Source: Sodiomyces alkalinus F11
Taxonomy: Eukaryota > Ascomycota > Sordariomycetes > Glomerellales > Plectosphaerellaceae
Assembly: GCF_003711515.1 (NCBI RefSeq)
Contig: NW_021167083.1
Coordinates: forward strand, 653,697 to 717,696
Length of the DNA: 64,000 nucleotides
Reading direction: 5' to 3'
Both the position numbers and the translations under genes were made by a program. The notes beneath the pieces were generated by a model that did no database searches, was not told the origin of the DNA, and was given only the letters and a program-made list of their open reading frames with translations. Shown here in pieces: positions 1 to 11,811 of this stretch. Position 1 is the stretch's first letter; every line of letters begins with the position of its first letter.

Positions 1-206
1 TCCCCACTTCTTTCATTTCTACAATTTGACCAAGTTGCTCGCAACCCAACGCTGACGGTTTACCTGAGAGCAGTCTTCCTACCACCTCCCCGATCTTTCC
101 TTTCACAATTGTGTCAAATATCACCTCGTCCTCTTACGGTTCTTCTCTGCCACCCCGGAGTTTGATTGCGCCAATACACAGATATATCCACGATAACTCA
201 GCAATC

Positions 207-1995
207 ATGGCGGCCAACGGTACCTTCGCGAACCAGGAACAGCTGAAGGGTAATAGCGAGCCCGCGCCCGCTGCCTCTGCTGAGACAACTTCCTCCGGCA
301 ACTCTAGCAACCTTAGCAAGGATGAGGTCGGCTGGTACTTTGTCGAGCAGTACTACACTACCCTGAGCAAGACACCCGAGAAGCTTCATGTAGGTTTTGC
401 GCCTCTCTCCTCGCGAAGAGTATGACCCAGGTTACTAACCAAGGCCACAGCTGTTCTACGGAAAGCGGTCTCAGTTCGTTTATGGGAAAGAAGCCGAAGT
501 TGCTAGCGTCTCGGTTGGAAGAAGTGTGAGTCTACCCGCCGCGCACGACAAGTCCTATCAAGAGGCACCCAATTAACTTTTGTGTCACACCTGTAGGCCA
601 TCCAAGAGCGCATCAAGGAGCTTGATTTCCAGGACTGCAAAGTCCGCGTCACCAACGTGGATTCCATGGCCTCCTTCGACAACATCGTCATCCAGGTTAT
701 TGGTGAGACTTCCAACAGGGCCGGCGAGCCCCAGAAATTCGCTCAGACCTTTGTCCTCGCCCCACAACCCTCCGGCTATTTTGTTGTCAACGACATCCTG
801 CGCTTCATTAGTGAGGAAGGAGAGGAAGAGGCCGCCCCCGAAACTCAGGAGGAGCAGGCGTCGATCGCGTCCGCGCCGACCCCGGAGTCTGAAGTTCCGG
901 CTGCCGCTGAGGCAACTGAGAAGGTTGCGGAGGAGCAGACTGAGGTTGAGGCCATGGCTGCCGACAAGAAGCCCGAGGAAGCTGCGGCGCCGGAGGCTAT
1001 CCCGAAGCCAGCTGAGCCTACTGCCGAGCCTACCAAGCCCGAGGCTGTCCCTGAGCCTCAACCAGAGGCTGCGGCTCCCCCTACCCCCGAGGCCGCTGCC
1101 CGCGAGGTTGCCGAGGAGAGCGTAAAGGAAGCAGAGAAGCCCGCCGAACCCAAGCCGACTCCCGCCGCCCCTGCTCAGGCAGCCGAGAAGCCTGCGCCAG
1201 TGCCGGCCGTCCCTGCCAAGCCCATGTCGTGGGCCAGCCGTGCCGCAGCTGCCCTTGGGGCCAAACCTGCCGTCCCCCTCCCGAAGACCGCCACACCTCC
1301 TGCCCAGTCCAAGGCAGCTGCTCCCGCCCCTGCTACGGCTCCCGCGCCTACCCCTGCTCAACAGCCGGCTTCCCAAACACAGCAGGCAGCCGAACCTAAG
1401 GAGTCCTCGCAGGGCGGGACTGAATGGCAGTCGGTCACCGACTCCAAGCGCCAGAACCGCCCGCAGTCTATCTCCGGATCTCCTGCCGAGAACCCTGGCA
1501 CCTTGGGCTACGTTAAGTACGTGACGGAAAAGGTCAAGATGGAGGATCTGATGGCAGCTCTCGCTAGCCACGGCGAGCTCACCTATTTCGACATTAACCG
1601 CACGAAGGTTAGTTTTTCTTCTTCTTTTTTTTTTTCTCCTATCTTTTTCTTTTCGCCGCACCACCATCTTGAAGACCTTGAACTAACAAATTGTGCAGAA
1701 CTGCGCTTTCGTCGAGTTCGCCACCCCCGCCGGATATCAGGCCGCTGTAGCCGCTAATCCTCACACTGTCAACGGTGAGAACATCGTCGTTGAGCCTCGC
1801 CGCCTCAAAGCCGGCGGGTACACCGGCGGAAACTATGGGCCTGGTCGAGGTGGTGCCGCCAACCGGGGACGTGGTGGCTACGACGGCCAGCGGTCCGGAA
1901 GCCAGGGCGGTGGCCGGGGAGGTTTCACTGGACAAGGTCGCGGTCGCGGTGGTGCTCCCCGTGGCCGTGTTGCCCCTCAGGCGACCAGCGCTTAA
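207..1995 (+). CDS. NTF2-like/RRM/RGG RNA-binding protein (G3BP-type)
   Basis: Four exons (207-389, 451-525, 597-1607, 1699-1995) give a 521-residue protein with every junction in frame and GT-AG introns. An NTF2-like fold lies at about residues 38-150: it begins near EVGWYFVEQYYTTLSK and includes LFYGKRSQFVYG and YFVVNDILRFI. A long Ala/Pro/Glu-rich linker follows, then an RRM at about 395-460 whose RNP1-like strand is NCAFVEFAT, then an Arg/Gly-rich tail of RGG type. This order is that of the G3BP/Rasputin family, which includes fission yeast Nxt3 and budding yeast Bre5. Family members bind RNA, assemble stress granules and act as cofactors of the Ubp3-type deubiquitinase. The ATG at 207 is chosen because it gives the usual short, acidic leader before the NTF2 fold. 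The third intron carries a T-rich tract. The domain assignment is firm; the specific role is inferred from the family. Confidence 0.9.
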
Positions 1996-4900
1996 ACCAA
2001 GCCCACCCTCCAAACGCTCTATGCGGCATACGTACGGCGCGGGATCCTGCCATCACCATGGATGTCCCATAGGCGGATCGATCCTCCCCGGCCGACGAAG
2101 CAGCGTATCATGAACACGGTTTTCCCGAGACGAGGACCAATGTTCTCTTTTGATGACATGGACGCCAGCATCCTCCGCTCTGTGTACATGGCGGTATATC
2201 CCTAAGCCTGTCATCCTACAGGCAAAAAAGCTCGATCCTTTATGGGCCACTGTTTCCATGGGAGTTCGAGTCGGAGGCACGAATCTCCCGTTTTCTTTCT
2301 TTTTTAACTCTATTCTTCCCTTTTCTTTCTTTCTTTTTTTTTTGTTTCCGTCTCGTCACGATGGGATGGGGCCGGTTTACCAAGCATGACTTCTTCAGCA
2401 TATGCATTTCGTGCGGTTGGCTAACCTACGATGAGGCGTCGGTTCATGCTCAACAAAATGTTGGACCTGATTCATTCAACGTCGGTTAGGAGGAAGAGGG
2501 GCAAAGCTGTACATTGATGAGTATTGTGGAGGAACAAAAAGAGGAGGATTTTGCCAGGGAATGGACGCGGCATATAACTGTGGAAGAAGCGCGAAAACAG
2601 GTGTACGGTATGATGGTACAAAGGGAAAAGGTCGGATATGGTAGGGATGGGACGCGGCGTTCCTATAGTACTGTATTATGCCAGTCTCTAAGGAGAGCGT
2701 GAGGGAAAGGAAGGGCTTATTCCATTGGTGGAATTGGCCCTGCGAAGCGGAAACGTGAGGTTAGCAAAAAGATTAGGGATGAGATGACCCAAAAGCTTAA
2801 GCTAATATACATGGGAACCGTTAGCCGGTTTCCGATGAGGGAGAAACGGCGGTCCGGAATACCACGCGTGAGTTATATATGGCGGAGGGGGGTGTTCTGT
2901 TCTCTATGGCTGGAGATCTGACTATATTCCCAACTGCCGAAGTATGGACATGGATGATGGTGAAAGGGAGGGGGGAGATGGTGTGTAACATCGATGGTCT
3001 TCTGTGTCTGATGCCGCACGCGGAGACGGTCCGATAATGCACAGTTGATCGGACATGAAGGCTTAGGTAGGTAGGTAGGTAGGTTAGCTAGCGTAGGTTT
3101 GGATGAGGAACGAGATTGGGGGCGGCGCGGAAGATTTCGAGAAGCCGACCTGCCAGTTCAAGTTTGGCTGGGTTTGGTGTCTGGGGCAGTTTGAGCGTTT
3201 GCGAGGGGAGAGGGAGATAGGTATTAGTAATGGACAGTACCATCGTCCCGTACTACCGTAGTATGGGGATGTTGGATGGATAAATTGCTCAACTGCCTGC
3301 CTACTTCGGCATGTCGCCTGACTGCCTGCATTTGAGAACGTTAATATACGCAATAATGAAGGATGACAAACAGTGTCGACCTTAGCGGCTAAAAGACCGA
3401 AGCGTTCTACGCCATGTGGTTATGTCAAGTGCTTCGGTCCTTTTGTCAGGCCACTGTATTCGTTTGCAGAGGATGGGATGGGAGGCATGGGGGTACCTAC
3501 CTAAGGCAGACGACAGCAATTGAGTATCTACCTAGGTGTCTACGAATTATTTACCCGCCACTTCTTTCCTTTTCTCACACGCAATGTTCTCTATAAATAC
3601 TCACCACATGCATCTATTCCGAGACTTGCATTAGACCTCTATTCGGATCCCAGTTACCGAGGAGAAGGAAGACCAAGGCCCCGTCCCCCGAATTAACTGT
3701 ATGCAGGTTTTGCGTCGTTCGCATATGGCGGGGTACATGATTCTCAAATAAGATCAGTGATAATACCTTTCGACTAAGGTAGCATGCTGTAAGGTAGGTA
3801 CGGAGAAGTACGGAGAACGGACTAGTCCGTACCTTACTTCGCCCCGATCTTTGCGTGATAAAGAGGTCTCCGACTAAACGTGCAGTTATTAGTACGGAAG
3901 ACGGAAGATAAATACCAGCTTCTGTGTGTCCAGAGGCATCGAACGAAGAGTATTCCAACTATCACCAGGTCGGGATGGTGACATTGTTCCAACGTCCTCT
4001 CCGCTCCGACCCGAGCGGACCCAGCAAGCCGGCAACGCCGTGTCCACAAGAGGGTCGTCCCAATGGACAAGAAAGTGGCTTGCATCTAAACCCCAGACAC
4101 TTGACTACTATGGGGTACGACGACAAGACATAGTTCGGGAGCATGCGGCAGGCAGCATGTGGTTCGTTCATGGTCTCTGCCTTGCCTTGGCTTGTACGTT
4201 GTACTTCGGAAACAGGCCGCCTGCTGCGTGTTGCCTGCGTTATCGAGAAATGGGGAGGGGGCGGAGACTGGCCGGGAGCGCCCTGGGCCGCTTCTTCACC
4301 GGGCCAAGAGGTGCAGCGGCTGGCTCTTTTTCCCGTTCTTGTGCAGCCGCTTGAGGTCGTTCTCCGTCGAAGCACCGTTGTAAGGTGGCTTGGCGGGCGC
4401 GCGTGTGCGTACTTGGTATCCCCCTCTCCGGCCAGGACAGGAGCTGGGAGACAGGGCGGTGAGCCCAAGGTCTGTAGGACTGAGCAGCAAGCGAGAGGGC
4501 CAAAAGATGGCGGGAAGGCCCATCCTTCACGGCATGGAAGCCTGGTGGAATCTTCATGGAACATGTATGTCAGGGTTGTAGGTATGTCAGGGATGGCAAT
4601 ACAACCCCGGGCGAAAAAGGGTGGGTGGGGGAGAACGCAGTGAAGGATAAGGGAGGCTTAAATTACCGAGTTGATGATTGGTATCTGTATCTCTCCTGCC
4701 CCTTTGTTTAGCGAGGGGCCCGAAGCCCCGTAGAGCATCCTCGGTTCACCGGGTATGAATAGTCGTCCATGGCCACTTTTTGGTACGATCATGACTTCTC
4801 CGGGGTTGATGGGTTGTGATCGGTGGATGGGATCGGTGGAGGGGATGATCCCTGGAGGACGATCGCGCTACGGAAGGATCATCCAGCTAGCCGTCTTCGT

Positions 4901-6972
4901 ATTGGACTGCGCGGGCCATCTCTTTCGTCCACGAAGTATGTACACGCACACTACTTCGTGAGAATAAGACCCGTACTCCGTAGGCCCATGATTCGGGATC
5001 AGGAAAGCTATGAACTCGGAACCCACATTCAAAGGTCTGGAGCATCGGCCTTCTCGTAATGTCCGGTGTCCTCACCGGGCTCCATTCTCTACCTTGACCT
5101 CCTGCCCTCTCTGGTTGATGTTGCGGGCTGGGAACGTGTATCTATGTACCTACTCCGTATCTGGCTGATATTTTGGTACCTACTACCTACCCGGAATGGT
5201 CTAGTCTGCAGGAGGCCATGTCCAGTTGCAGTGCAGAGAACGGATAATAAGGTAGTTGCGTCTCCGTGCAAACACGATGCCCCTCATCACATCAACGGAT
5301 AGGTACTCCTTCCGCTCTCCATTTTCCATTCCGCTTTATCCCTCTTTGCACGTTTGCATCACATCTCGTCAAATGCCCATGTACTGTGCCTGCTTACCTT
5401 AGGTACCTAGGTATCTTGGCTTACTAATTGCTTGCGTATCCACATATCCACACGTCTGGGTACATCGTTCTCCGTTCTCCGTGTGTAAAGTGCTTACCTG
5501 TAAGGTACGGATGCCTTTTATGGTAAGGTGCATGCTTACTTTTACACGTACGGTCAATCGTCTTCGGGGCCCTGACCGACGACGGACGAATCTTCTCTTC
5601 TGATCTTCTCCATCTTCATTCGGCCTCCTAACCACACTCGCACTCGTCCCCCCACATCCTTCCCACCCCCTTTCTAATAACTAGGTGATAGCTAATCCTC
5701 ATCATTTCGTCTCTCTGGATTTGTTTTATTCCCTCATCTCTCACATAGCGACGCAGAAGAGAGCGGAATGCGCAAAACATGCTCATATCCATCGCAAGGT
5801 GGTTGAGCACACTGTTACGACACCCTCCCCCTCCCCCTCCCCCCTCCCCCAAGCAATTGTGTCACATACCTTAACTTAATTACCTACCACACCCTGCCCG
5901 GAATCCCCATCCGCTCCGATGTCCATGTCCCATCTCCCCCCCACCAACGCCCGCCCTATTGCGGTCCCACTTTGTCCGGCCATTGATCCCCTTTTGTTTC
6001 TCCTTCTCCAGGAGATGCCCACTTCTTTTATTATTTGGTCCCTTGCCTTCTCGAGCACCGAGCACCGAGCACCCATCTGCCGATCAGGGGTGTCTGTTGA
6101 CCTTCTCTGCTTATTCTATCCGCCCAATATCCATCCATACTCTCTCGCCTACATGCCTTATTACTTATTGTGGGTTTCTATTACGGATACTATTTCCAGT
6201 TTTTATTGGACCATGTCCGTCTTGCTTGTCAGCTTTCGCGTGCCCTCGTGCCATCATGCCCTCCTCCCGACCCCTGTGATGACGCTCATCCCGTCTTCCC
6301 CTGTTCATCTGTCCATGGCTATTAGTCACTAGTTTCCCTCGTTGTTTGTTCGTCCCTCACGCTTCCACGCCCTCCCGCCAGCCACATCTCTTGATATTCT
6401 TCGAGTCAGACTAACTACTGGTCTGCAACGTCACCCGGGCCCGCCAGCTTCGAATTCCCATCCGTCTTCGCTAGACGGGTTGTTTGAAAGAACTTGCTCT
6501 TGGACGCCCTTCCAACTAGCGCCATAGTATCACTCACCTCAGTCTTTTTTTCTTCTCTTATCAGTCTGAGATCGCTACCTACTCCGTAGATGGCCTTCAG
6601 GTCAGCCATCCATCACAGTGCTTTATTTCGTTTCTTTCTCTTCCTTACGTCCTTATAGTTGCTAGCACGACGCTCTCGGCCGGATCTTTGGCCTGTCCTC
6701 TCGGCCTTGGCTTCCCAGCACATGTCGACGGTGGCGTCTGCTCATCATGTTCATTGGTGGTGAGGGTCGTGCCGTATAACCCCTCCAGTTCCACGACCTG
6801 CCATCTGAAGACCCCTCTCCCGACGTCCTCTCGGAACCCGGCCCAAGGTGGACAAGGTTACGTCTTCTGACCGCCGCCGCACCCTGGTGCTGGCTGGGCC
6901 CCATCCTCTCCTCCGCCTTCCTCTCCCCCAGGCCTAGGTCGACTCCAGTCCACCGTCGTCACCCCGTGCCCT
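1996..6972. other. 5-kb intergenic region without a supported gene
   Basis: Only short ORFs with no recognisable domain occur on either strand. From about 5600 to 6970 the plus strand is strongly pyrimidine-rich, which fits the promoter and 5' leader of the downstream PH-domain gene. The motif TACTCCGTA occurs three times (4974, 5151, 6580), and GGTACC/CCTA motifs are scattered through the region (for example 3490 and 5400). A C-rich tract lies at 5822-5850. A TATA-like CTATAAATA at 3591 has no gene after it. Confidence 0.6.
3064..3084. repeat. (TAGG)n microsatellite
   Basis: About five tandem copies of the tetranucleotide TAGG lie in intergenic DNA. The same unit recurs in shorter form elsewhere in the window, for example near 45005. 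Confidence 0.8.
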
Positions 6973-7562
6973 ATGACTTCGCCCAGAACCGTAGATGGGC
7001 CTTCTACCCCCACTGTCCAGGGGCAATCCCCTCAAAACGGAGCCGCACGACGCCGCCGTCGGCTTTCCGTCGAAGAGGATTATTTCTACGAGCAAGTCAT
7101 GACGACAAGCCCGCGACGACCTCCTGCCGAGCCGCCACCGCCCTATCGGCCTTTCGCTGGCCGTAGAACTCTGTCGAGAGCAGTGCCCAAGAGACGATCC
7201 GACGATGTCCTGCCGCCCTATTCCACCGACATCGACCTCCAGGGCGTCTGGGAAACCAAAATGGAGATCGAAGACACCAACAAGCGTGCCGACAGTCGCC
7301 AATGGAGTACCGTCCTGATCGAACTTCGCGGCACCCAAATCAAGCTGTACAGCGTCAAAAATGACTGGGCGCAATGGGGCTGGGGTGTCACCAAGGACTG
7401 GGTGACAGCCATGTCTCCCGACAACCCTCCTTGGGTGCGTAAGGGTGCCCTGCTTCGCGCCTATACGCTTCAGCACGCAGACGCTGGAATCGCCGCTGAC
7501 TATAAAAAGTGAGTTCTCTTGGTCTACCATCGACCAGGCATGCCTTGGCCCCGGGGGGGGTG

Positions 7563-7596
<34 letters not shown>

Positions 7597-8506
7597 AGAA
7601 TATGCCCCTCTTTTCTTCTAAAGTCATACGGCTGACATGAGCTGATCAATACGGGAAAGACGTCGCAATGTGATACGTCTTCGTCTCGAAACAGATCAGC
7701 TTCTCATTGCGTGCGTTGAATCCACGACCTTCGTGAAGTGGCTCGATGCCCTTTTTGCTGCCATGGCCATTGCAGAACCGCTTGAGGAGCGGGAGTTTCC
7801 CCCCGATCAGAGCATTCCCAGGACCCATCGGTCTCGGTGGCTTCGTACGTCTAGCAGCTTGCCAGGAAGACATTACTATCCTATTCCGACGCCCCGGCCC
7901 CTGAGTCAACTTCGTCTCACCCCACCCAATGGGGGCAATGATTCCAGGGCTGCATCTCGCGATTACTCCCCGAACCAGGCATCCAGTATGAGCCTCGCCC
8001 TCAATGTAGACCCGGAGACCAACTCATCGCCGGCGCCCGAGTCGCAGAACCCGGGACAGAACCCCAAGCCAGTCCTCCCCTTCCCATTCCCGTCGCCCAC
8101 CTCCTCGCCTACCTTAACCCCGAGCTCGGCTGTTGCTTCTCGCCACGGACGGATGCCGGCCGATCGTCCTTCCACCCGTCGCTCTGCCGCTTCTGCATCT
8201 ACCTATCGTCACCACGCCACGGCATCCGTGACAGATCTCTGCCGGCCTTGGCACGCGTCCACCGTCGCGCCCACGGGGAAATGGACGCCCCACCATGGCA
8301 TCTGGACCGTCGAGGACGACATTCGATACGCAAGGTTATGCTTCTCCGTGTTGCTATATCAGAGCCCACGAAAATCGGAATACGTCGTGCTAAGGGGCAC
8401 CCGCTGGTTCGTGGACTGGGAAACAGGACGGATGATTAGAGTCCTGCCGCCCAGGTATGGCCAGTTTGACAATGATCGGCCTGCCAGGAGACTCTTACAC
8501 TATTAG
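6973..8506 (+). CDS. PH-domain protein
   Basis: Two exons (6973-7508 and 7660-8506) code for 460 residues. The intron (7509-7659, donor GTGAGT, acceptor GGGAAAG, phase 2) contains a run of 29 T at 7564-7592. A pleckstrin-homology domain spans about residues 85-220. It starts at the strand LQGVWETKMEI, continues through WSTVLIELRGTQIKLYSVK, and after the splice has VIRLRLETDQLLIAC and the closing helix FVKWLDALFAAMAIA. The N-terminal 80 residues and the C-terminal half are Pro/Ser/Arg-rich and look disordered. PH domains usually bind phosphoinositides or act in protein docking; I see nothing that says which ligand applies here. The GTG just after the splice site is not a start: the domain needs both exons. 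The function beyond membrane or partner binding is unknown. Confidence 0.85.
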
Positions 8507-9173
8507 CGCTGCCCCTTGGCGCTGCCATCATGGCAATCATATGATGGAAGGCGACTTGTTCAGCGAATGGTGGTCTGCCTATTTTCCCCGACATTTTCTT
8601 TTTCTTCTTCTTTTCTCTTCATTTTCTTTTCCTTCGACCCTTCTCACAGGATTCGTGTCTTCTCAATATGACGTAGACTAGACAGCTATACCACCGCATG
8701 GCAGGGCGTCTATTTATTGGAGTGCATCAGCTGGTCGCGGCGCTTGGAGCATGGTTTGCATGTTTTGCATCGGAGAGAACGCACGCATGGTTGGGTTGGT
8801 ATGTCATCTTGGAGCGCGGATGGCATGGCATTCATTACAGGAGTCCCACCTGGACGAGTGTACATACATTACAATTCTTATCACGCTGTTCGGAATTTCA
8901 TCCAATCTCCTGGTATCATATGCCATAGCAATAAGCGGCCCGTTCCGTTGCATCTCCCATCCGACGGGAACCCAAGACGCCTCTGATAGAACTTCCCATT
9001 GACCTATTGCAACCGGAGCGGTGCCGGTCTGACCCCCAAAACGCCATGCTCAACCCACATTGTCCCATAAGGGGATGACGGCGCGGAAAAGAAAGGAAGA
9101 AAAAGGGAAAGGAGGCAAATCACGAACGAAAAAAAAAAAAAAAAAAATGAACTTGGTGGTGAAGACCCCCACA
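8507..9173. other. Intergenic, converging 3' ends
   Basis: This is the space between the PH-domain gene (+) and NNF1 (-), which converge here. It contains pyrimidine-rich DNA around 8590-8640 and an A-run near 9130-9147. No gene is seen. Confidence 0.6.
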
Positions 9174-10326
9174 TCACCCACCCGTCATCTCGGCATCAGC
9201 CGTCCTCGACTCGGCAGCAATCTCGGCGCCTACCTCGGCGAGGAGGGCGTTGGCGCCGTCGACGTCGGCGACAGCGCGGTCGAGGGCGGCGAGGATCGAG
9301 TCGATTTCGGCGCGCTGGGCCTGGATGCCGGCGAAGAGGGCCTCGTTCTCGAGCTTGGTGTTGGCGAGGGCGGCGCTGAGGCGGGCGTGGTGGTGGGCTA
9401 GGTACGGGTGGAGGTGGGCGCGGAGGATGGTTTCCGGGGGGAGGGTGTGTGGGCTGTATACACATTTTCGTCGGGTTAGAACACGCGGAACGGTAGGATT
9501 GCCTGTAACGTTGGGGAAGGGGGGGGGGGGGGAGTGTGGGAGTTGGGTTGGTTGTGGATGGTTTGGTCATTGAAGAACAGGTTGTCGTGGAGGCAAGAAC
9601 AAAGAGGAAGAAGGAGAAAAGAGAAGGGGGAGACTGTACGGGATGGGTTCGGGGGCGTCAGCTGGCGCTTCGTGGCGGCGGGCCTCTGCTTCAGCGTTGA
9701 GGGTTTCGAGTTCGTTTAGTTTGCGAATGACGTCTCGTTCTTCCAGGATGGCCTCGAATTCTTTCTGTGTATTGAATTAGTTTTGCGTTGACGCTTTGTG
9801 ATCTCCCGTCAAGATAGACGAAGACAGCATAGCTTATGCCTCGGCGGGTTTCCCCTTCGGCACCTCTACCCCCCATCCGCCTTCCCTTTCCATCATGGAC
9901 TTCAAAGTTTGGAAGGCAAAGCAAACTCACAATACACCGGTCTTCGAGATAGTCGACCATCTGGTTCTGGACATTGCGCAGGGCGTTGGGCGCGTAGGTT
10001 GCGATGGTGGGGAAGCAGGTCGCGAAGTTGTCGTAGCTTACGCGGGAGAGGGTGCGGCGGAGGGCGCCGTGGTACATCTCGATGAAGCGGGTCGCGCGAG
10101 GGCCTGGCGTAGCGGGCGTGTGTTTTTGTGGGAGGGGAGGGGAGGCGGGAGGGTCGTCTTGTGGCTGTTGAGGTTGTGGTTCGGATTGTTGTTGAGGCTT
10201 GGTGTTGTCGGGATCCAGGGCTGCGGTGTCTGGATTGTCGGGGGCGGTATCCATTTCTTCTGTTGAGGCTGGCGGGGCAGGCGCAGATGATACTGCATGG
10301 TCGGTATCTGGGGTTGGTTGTGACAT
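9174..10326 (-). CDS. NNF1: MIND kinetochore complex subunit Nnf1
   Basis: Three exons on the minus strand (10326-9931, 9764-9640, 9453-9174) join in frame to 266 residues. After a Pro/Gln-rich N-terminus of about 85 residues comes the Nnf1 region: helix RFIEMYHGALRRTLSRVSYD, the FATCFPTIA segment, QNQMVDYLEDRC, then across the first splice KEFEAILEERDVIRKLNELE. The third exon ends in a long heptad-like helix from NTKLENEALFAGIQ onward. Nnf1 pairs with Mtw1/Mis12 in the MIND (Mis12) complex, which links inner-kinetochore CENP-C to the Ndc80 complex. Size and motif order fit the fungal family, although the N-terminal leader is longer than in yeasts. The second intron has donor GTACAG and contains a run of 14 C on the coding strand. 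Exon boundaries were chosen by frame continuity and by conservation of the coiled coil. Confidence 0.88.
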
Positions 10327-11077
10327 TGTTGGATTATTTAGGGGCGGTTTGGGTGACGAGGAGAATGTTGGTGGTAATTTTCTAGAGAGAAGCCCCGGAG
10401 TTCGAAGTTGAGAGGAACGCGATGTTCGGTGGGGGTGTTGTCGCGTTTAGAAGAGTGGGGTGCAACTTGAGATTCCCCGCGAAATTGACGTCTCATCATG
10501 TGATGAGGTACACGGATGACTAATCACACTCTAAGTGAAGTAAGGTCAGGAGAAATTCAGAGAACTTGCTTCTCCCGACCACAAGCACAGAACTCTAGAC
10601 ATAGACATGCCTCTTTATTTGACGCCACGAACGGTTCAACCATTCGAGAGTTCCCATTAGGTGTCCCCCTCGGTAACTGTCTTACAATCACCGCTTATAA
10701 AGGGCTTGATATTCAATGAATTTGAATATCAGTATGACTCTCTTCATCACGGACGAGGGGGCAGAGACAGGCCCTGCCAAAAGAGCCGTGTTTGACACGG
10801 TCATCTATGGCTGATCATTCCGTGGCACCTCCGACTTATCATTTTGGGTTGTATTTTCTTACCAAGCCCTAGACCTCTATCACTGCGCCTACACTAGAAG
10901 ACTACAAACCATCTCAACCGAACCCCTCGCACAACTTGACTATTACACAATCCACCTCTCGATATCCTCGATGTTCAAATTATGAAGCGACATTCTTACT
11001 AGACATGAGATCTCCCTTTCTCCTCCTTCATCAATTACCAGGTTCTGTCTGTACGGTGGTCGATCCTAGACCTGCGT
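10327..11077. other. Intergenic; NNF1 upstream region
   Basis: This region holds the putative NNF1 promoter and the downstream region of the secreted-protein gene. No ORF with coding character is seen. Confidence 0.55.
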
Positions 11078-11653
11078 CTAAGTCGGACACGGTCCCAGGT
11101 TGGTCACGGTCATGCCAGGGATGATCCCCACGTTGACATCCCAAGCCGTAACATCAGCCCAATAGTGGCAAATGAGCGATCCATACTCGTTGCAGTATCT
11201 CTTAGCACACTCTACGGTCTCGGTGGCAGTCTCGGCAGCCTGCTCTGTCGTCGTGCCCGCGTAGACGTCGCTAACCACCGTGGGCGAAGTAATGAACGAA
11301 GTCGCACTTGCATCTTCTTCATTCTCGGCATCAGTCTGGCTACCGTAAATGCTCTCGGCGGCGGCGTCAGCTTCGGCATCGGCGACACCCGGCGCACAGG
11401 GCCCGACAGCGGTGTGGACCATGCCGGGGCGGGGCCCGTGAGAGATGTCCCAGCTGGTGATGCCGGCCCAGTACCCGCACATGGATGTGCCGTCCTGGCA
11501 CCAGGCGTGGGCGCAGGATAGGGAATATTCCGTCGGAGCGGCGGGGCGGGAAAGATCACGGTCGAGGACGGCGGGAGGGGTGATGCCTGGCAGGGCTGCT
11601 CCCATTACCGACACGGCGAAGGTGAGGACGGTGGGAAGAGTTTTGCCGACCAT
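11078..11653 (-). CDS. Small secreted Cys protein with duplicated motif
   Basis: A single exon codes for 191 residues from the ATG at 11653. I prefer this start because it puts a typical signal peptide first (MVGKTLPTVLTFAVSVMGAA, likely cleaved near residue 20). No transmembrane segment follows. Two related units of about 40 residues flank an acidic, Ala/Thr-rich linker. Unit 1 runs from SCAHAWC to VGPC, with YWAGITSWD and PGM inside. Unit 2 runs from ECAKRYC to LGPC, with YWADVTAWD and PGM inside, and ends at the C-terminus. Each unit has four Cys (C-x4-C-x6/7-C...C), which suggests two disulfide-linked modules. I do not recognise a named domain. Size, signal peptide and Cys content are those of fungal apoplastic proteins, including effector candidates, but that role is inference only. 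Confidence 0.72.
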   Translation of the reverse strand: MVGKTLPTVLTFAVSVMGAALPGITPPAVLDRDLSRPAAPTEYSLSCAHAWCQDGTSMCGYWAGITSWDISHGPRPGMVHTAVGPCAPGVADAEADAAAESIYGSQTDAENEEDASATSFITSPTVVSDVYAGTTTEQAAETATETVECAKRYCNEYGSLICHYWADVTAWDVNVGIIPGMTVTNLGPCPT

Positions 11654-11803
11654 GTTGGCGAGTCCTTGACGCAACGCTTAGTCGTCGAATGGTAAGATGG
11701 AGTGGTCTTGGTGCCCGCAATCTGGAGGTCAGACTTATTCAGCAACAAGAAGAAGAGGGCGAGTACCCCGTGGCACCGCCTTTCTCTCGAGAGAGAGGGT
11801 GAG

Positions 11804-11811
11804 AATTTATA
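11804..11811 (-). promoter_or_regulatory. Candidate TATA box of the secreted-protein gene
   Basis: On the minus strand TATAAATT lies about 150 bp before the chosen ATG at 11653, with a CT/GA-rich palindromic stretch just upstream (11781-11799). The position is right for a core promoter, but the evidence is the motif only. Confidence 0.35.

Noticed and set aside
585..1667. 360-codon minus-strand frame opposite the NTF2/RRM gene
   Set aside because: It is antisense to the Ala/Pro/Glu-rich exon; its Arg/Gly/Leu composition is the complement of that exon and it has no domain.
3591..3600. TATA-like CTATAAATAC
   Set aside because: No coding region follows within a reasonable distance on the plus strand.
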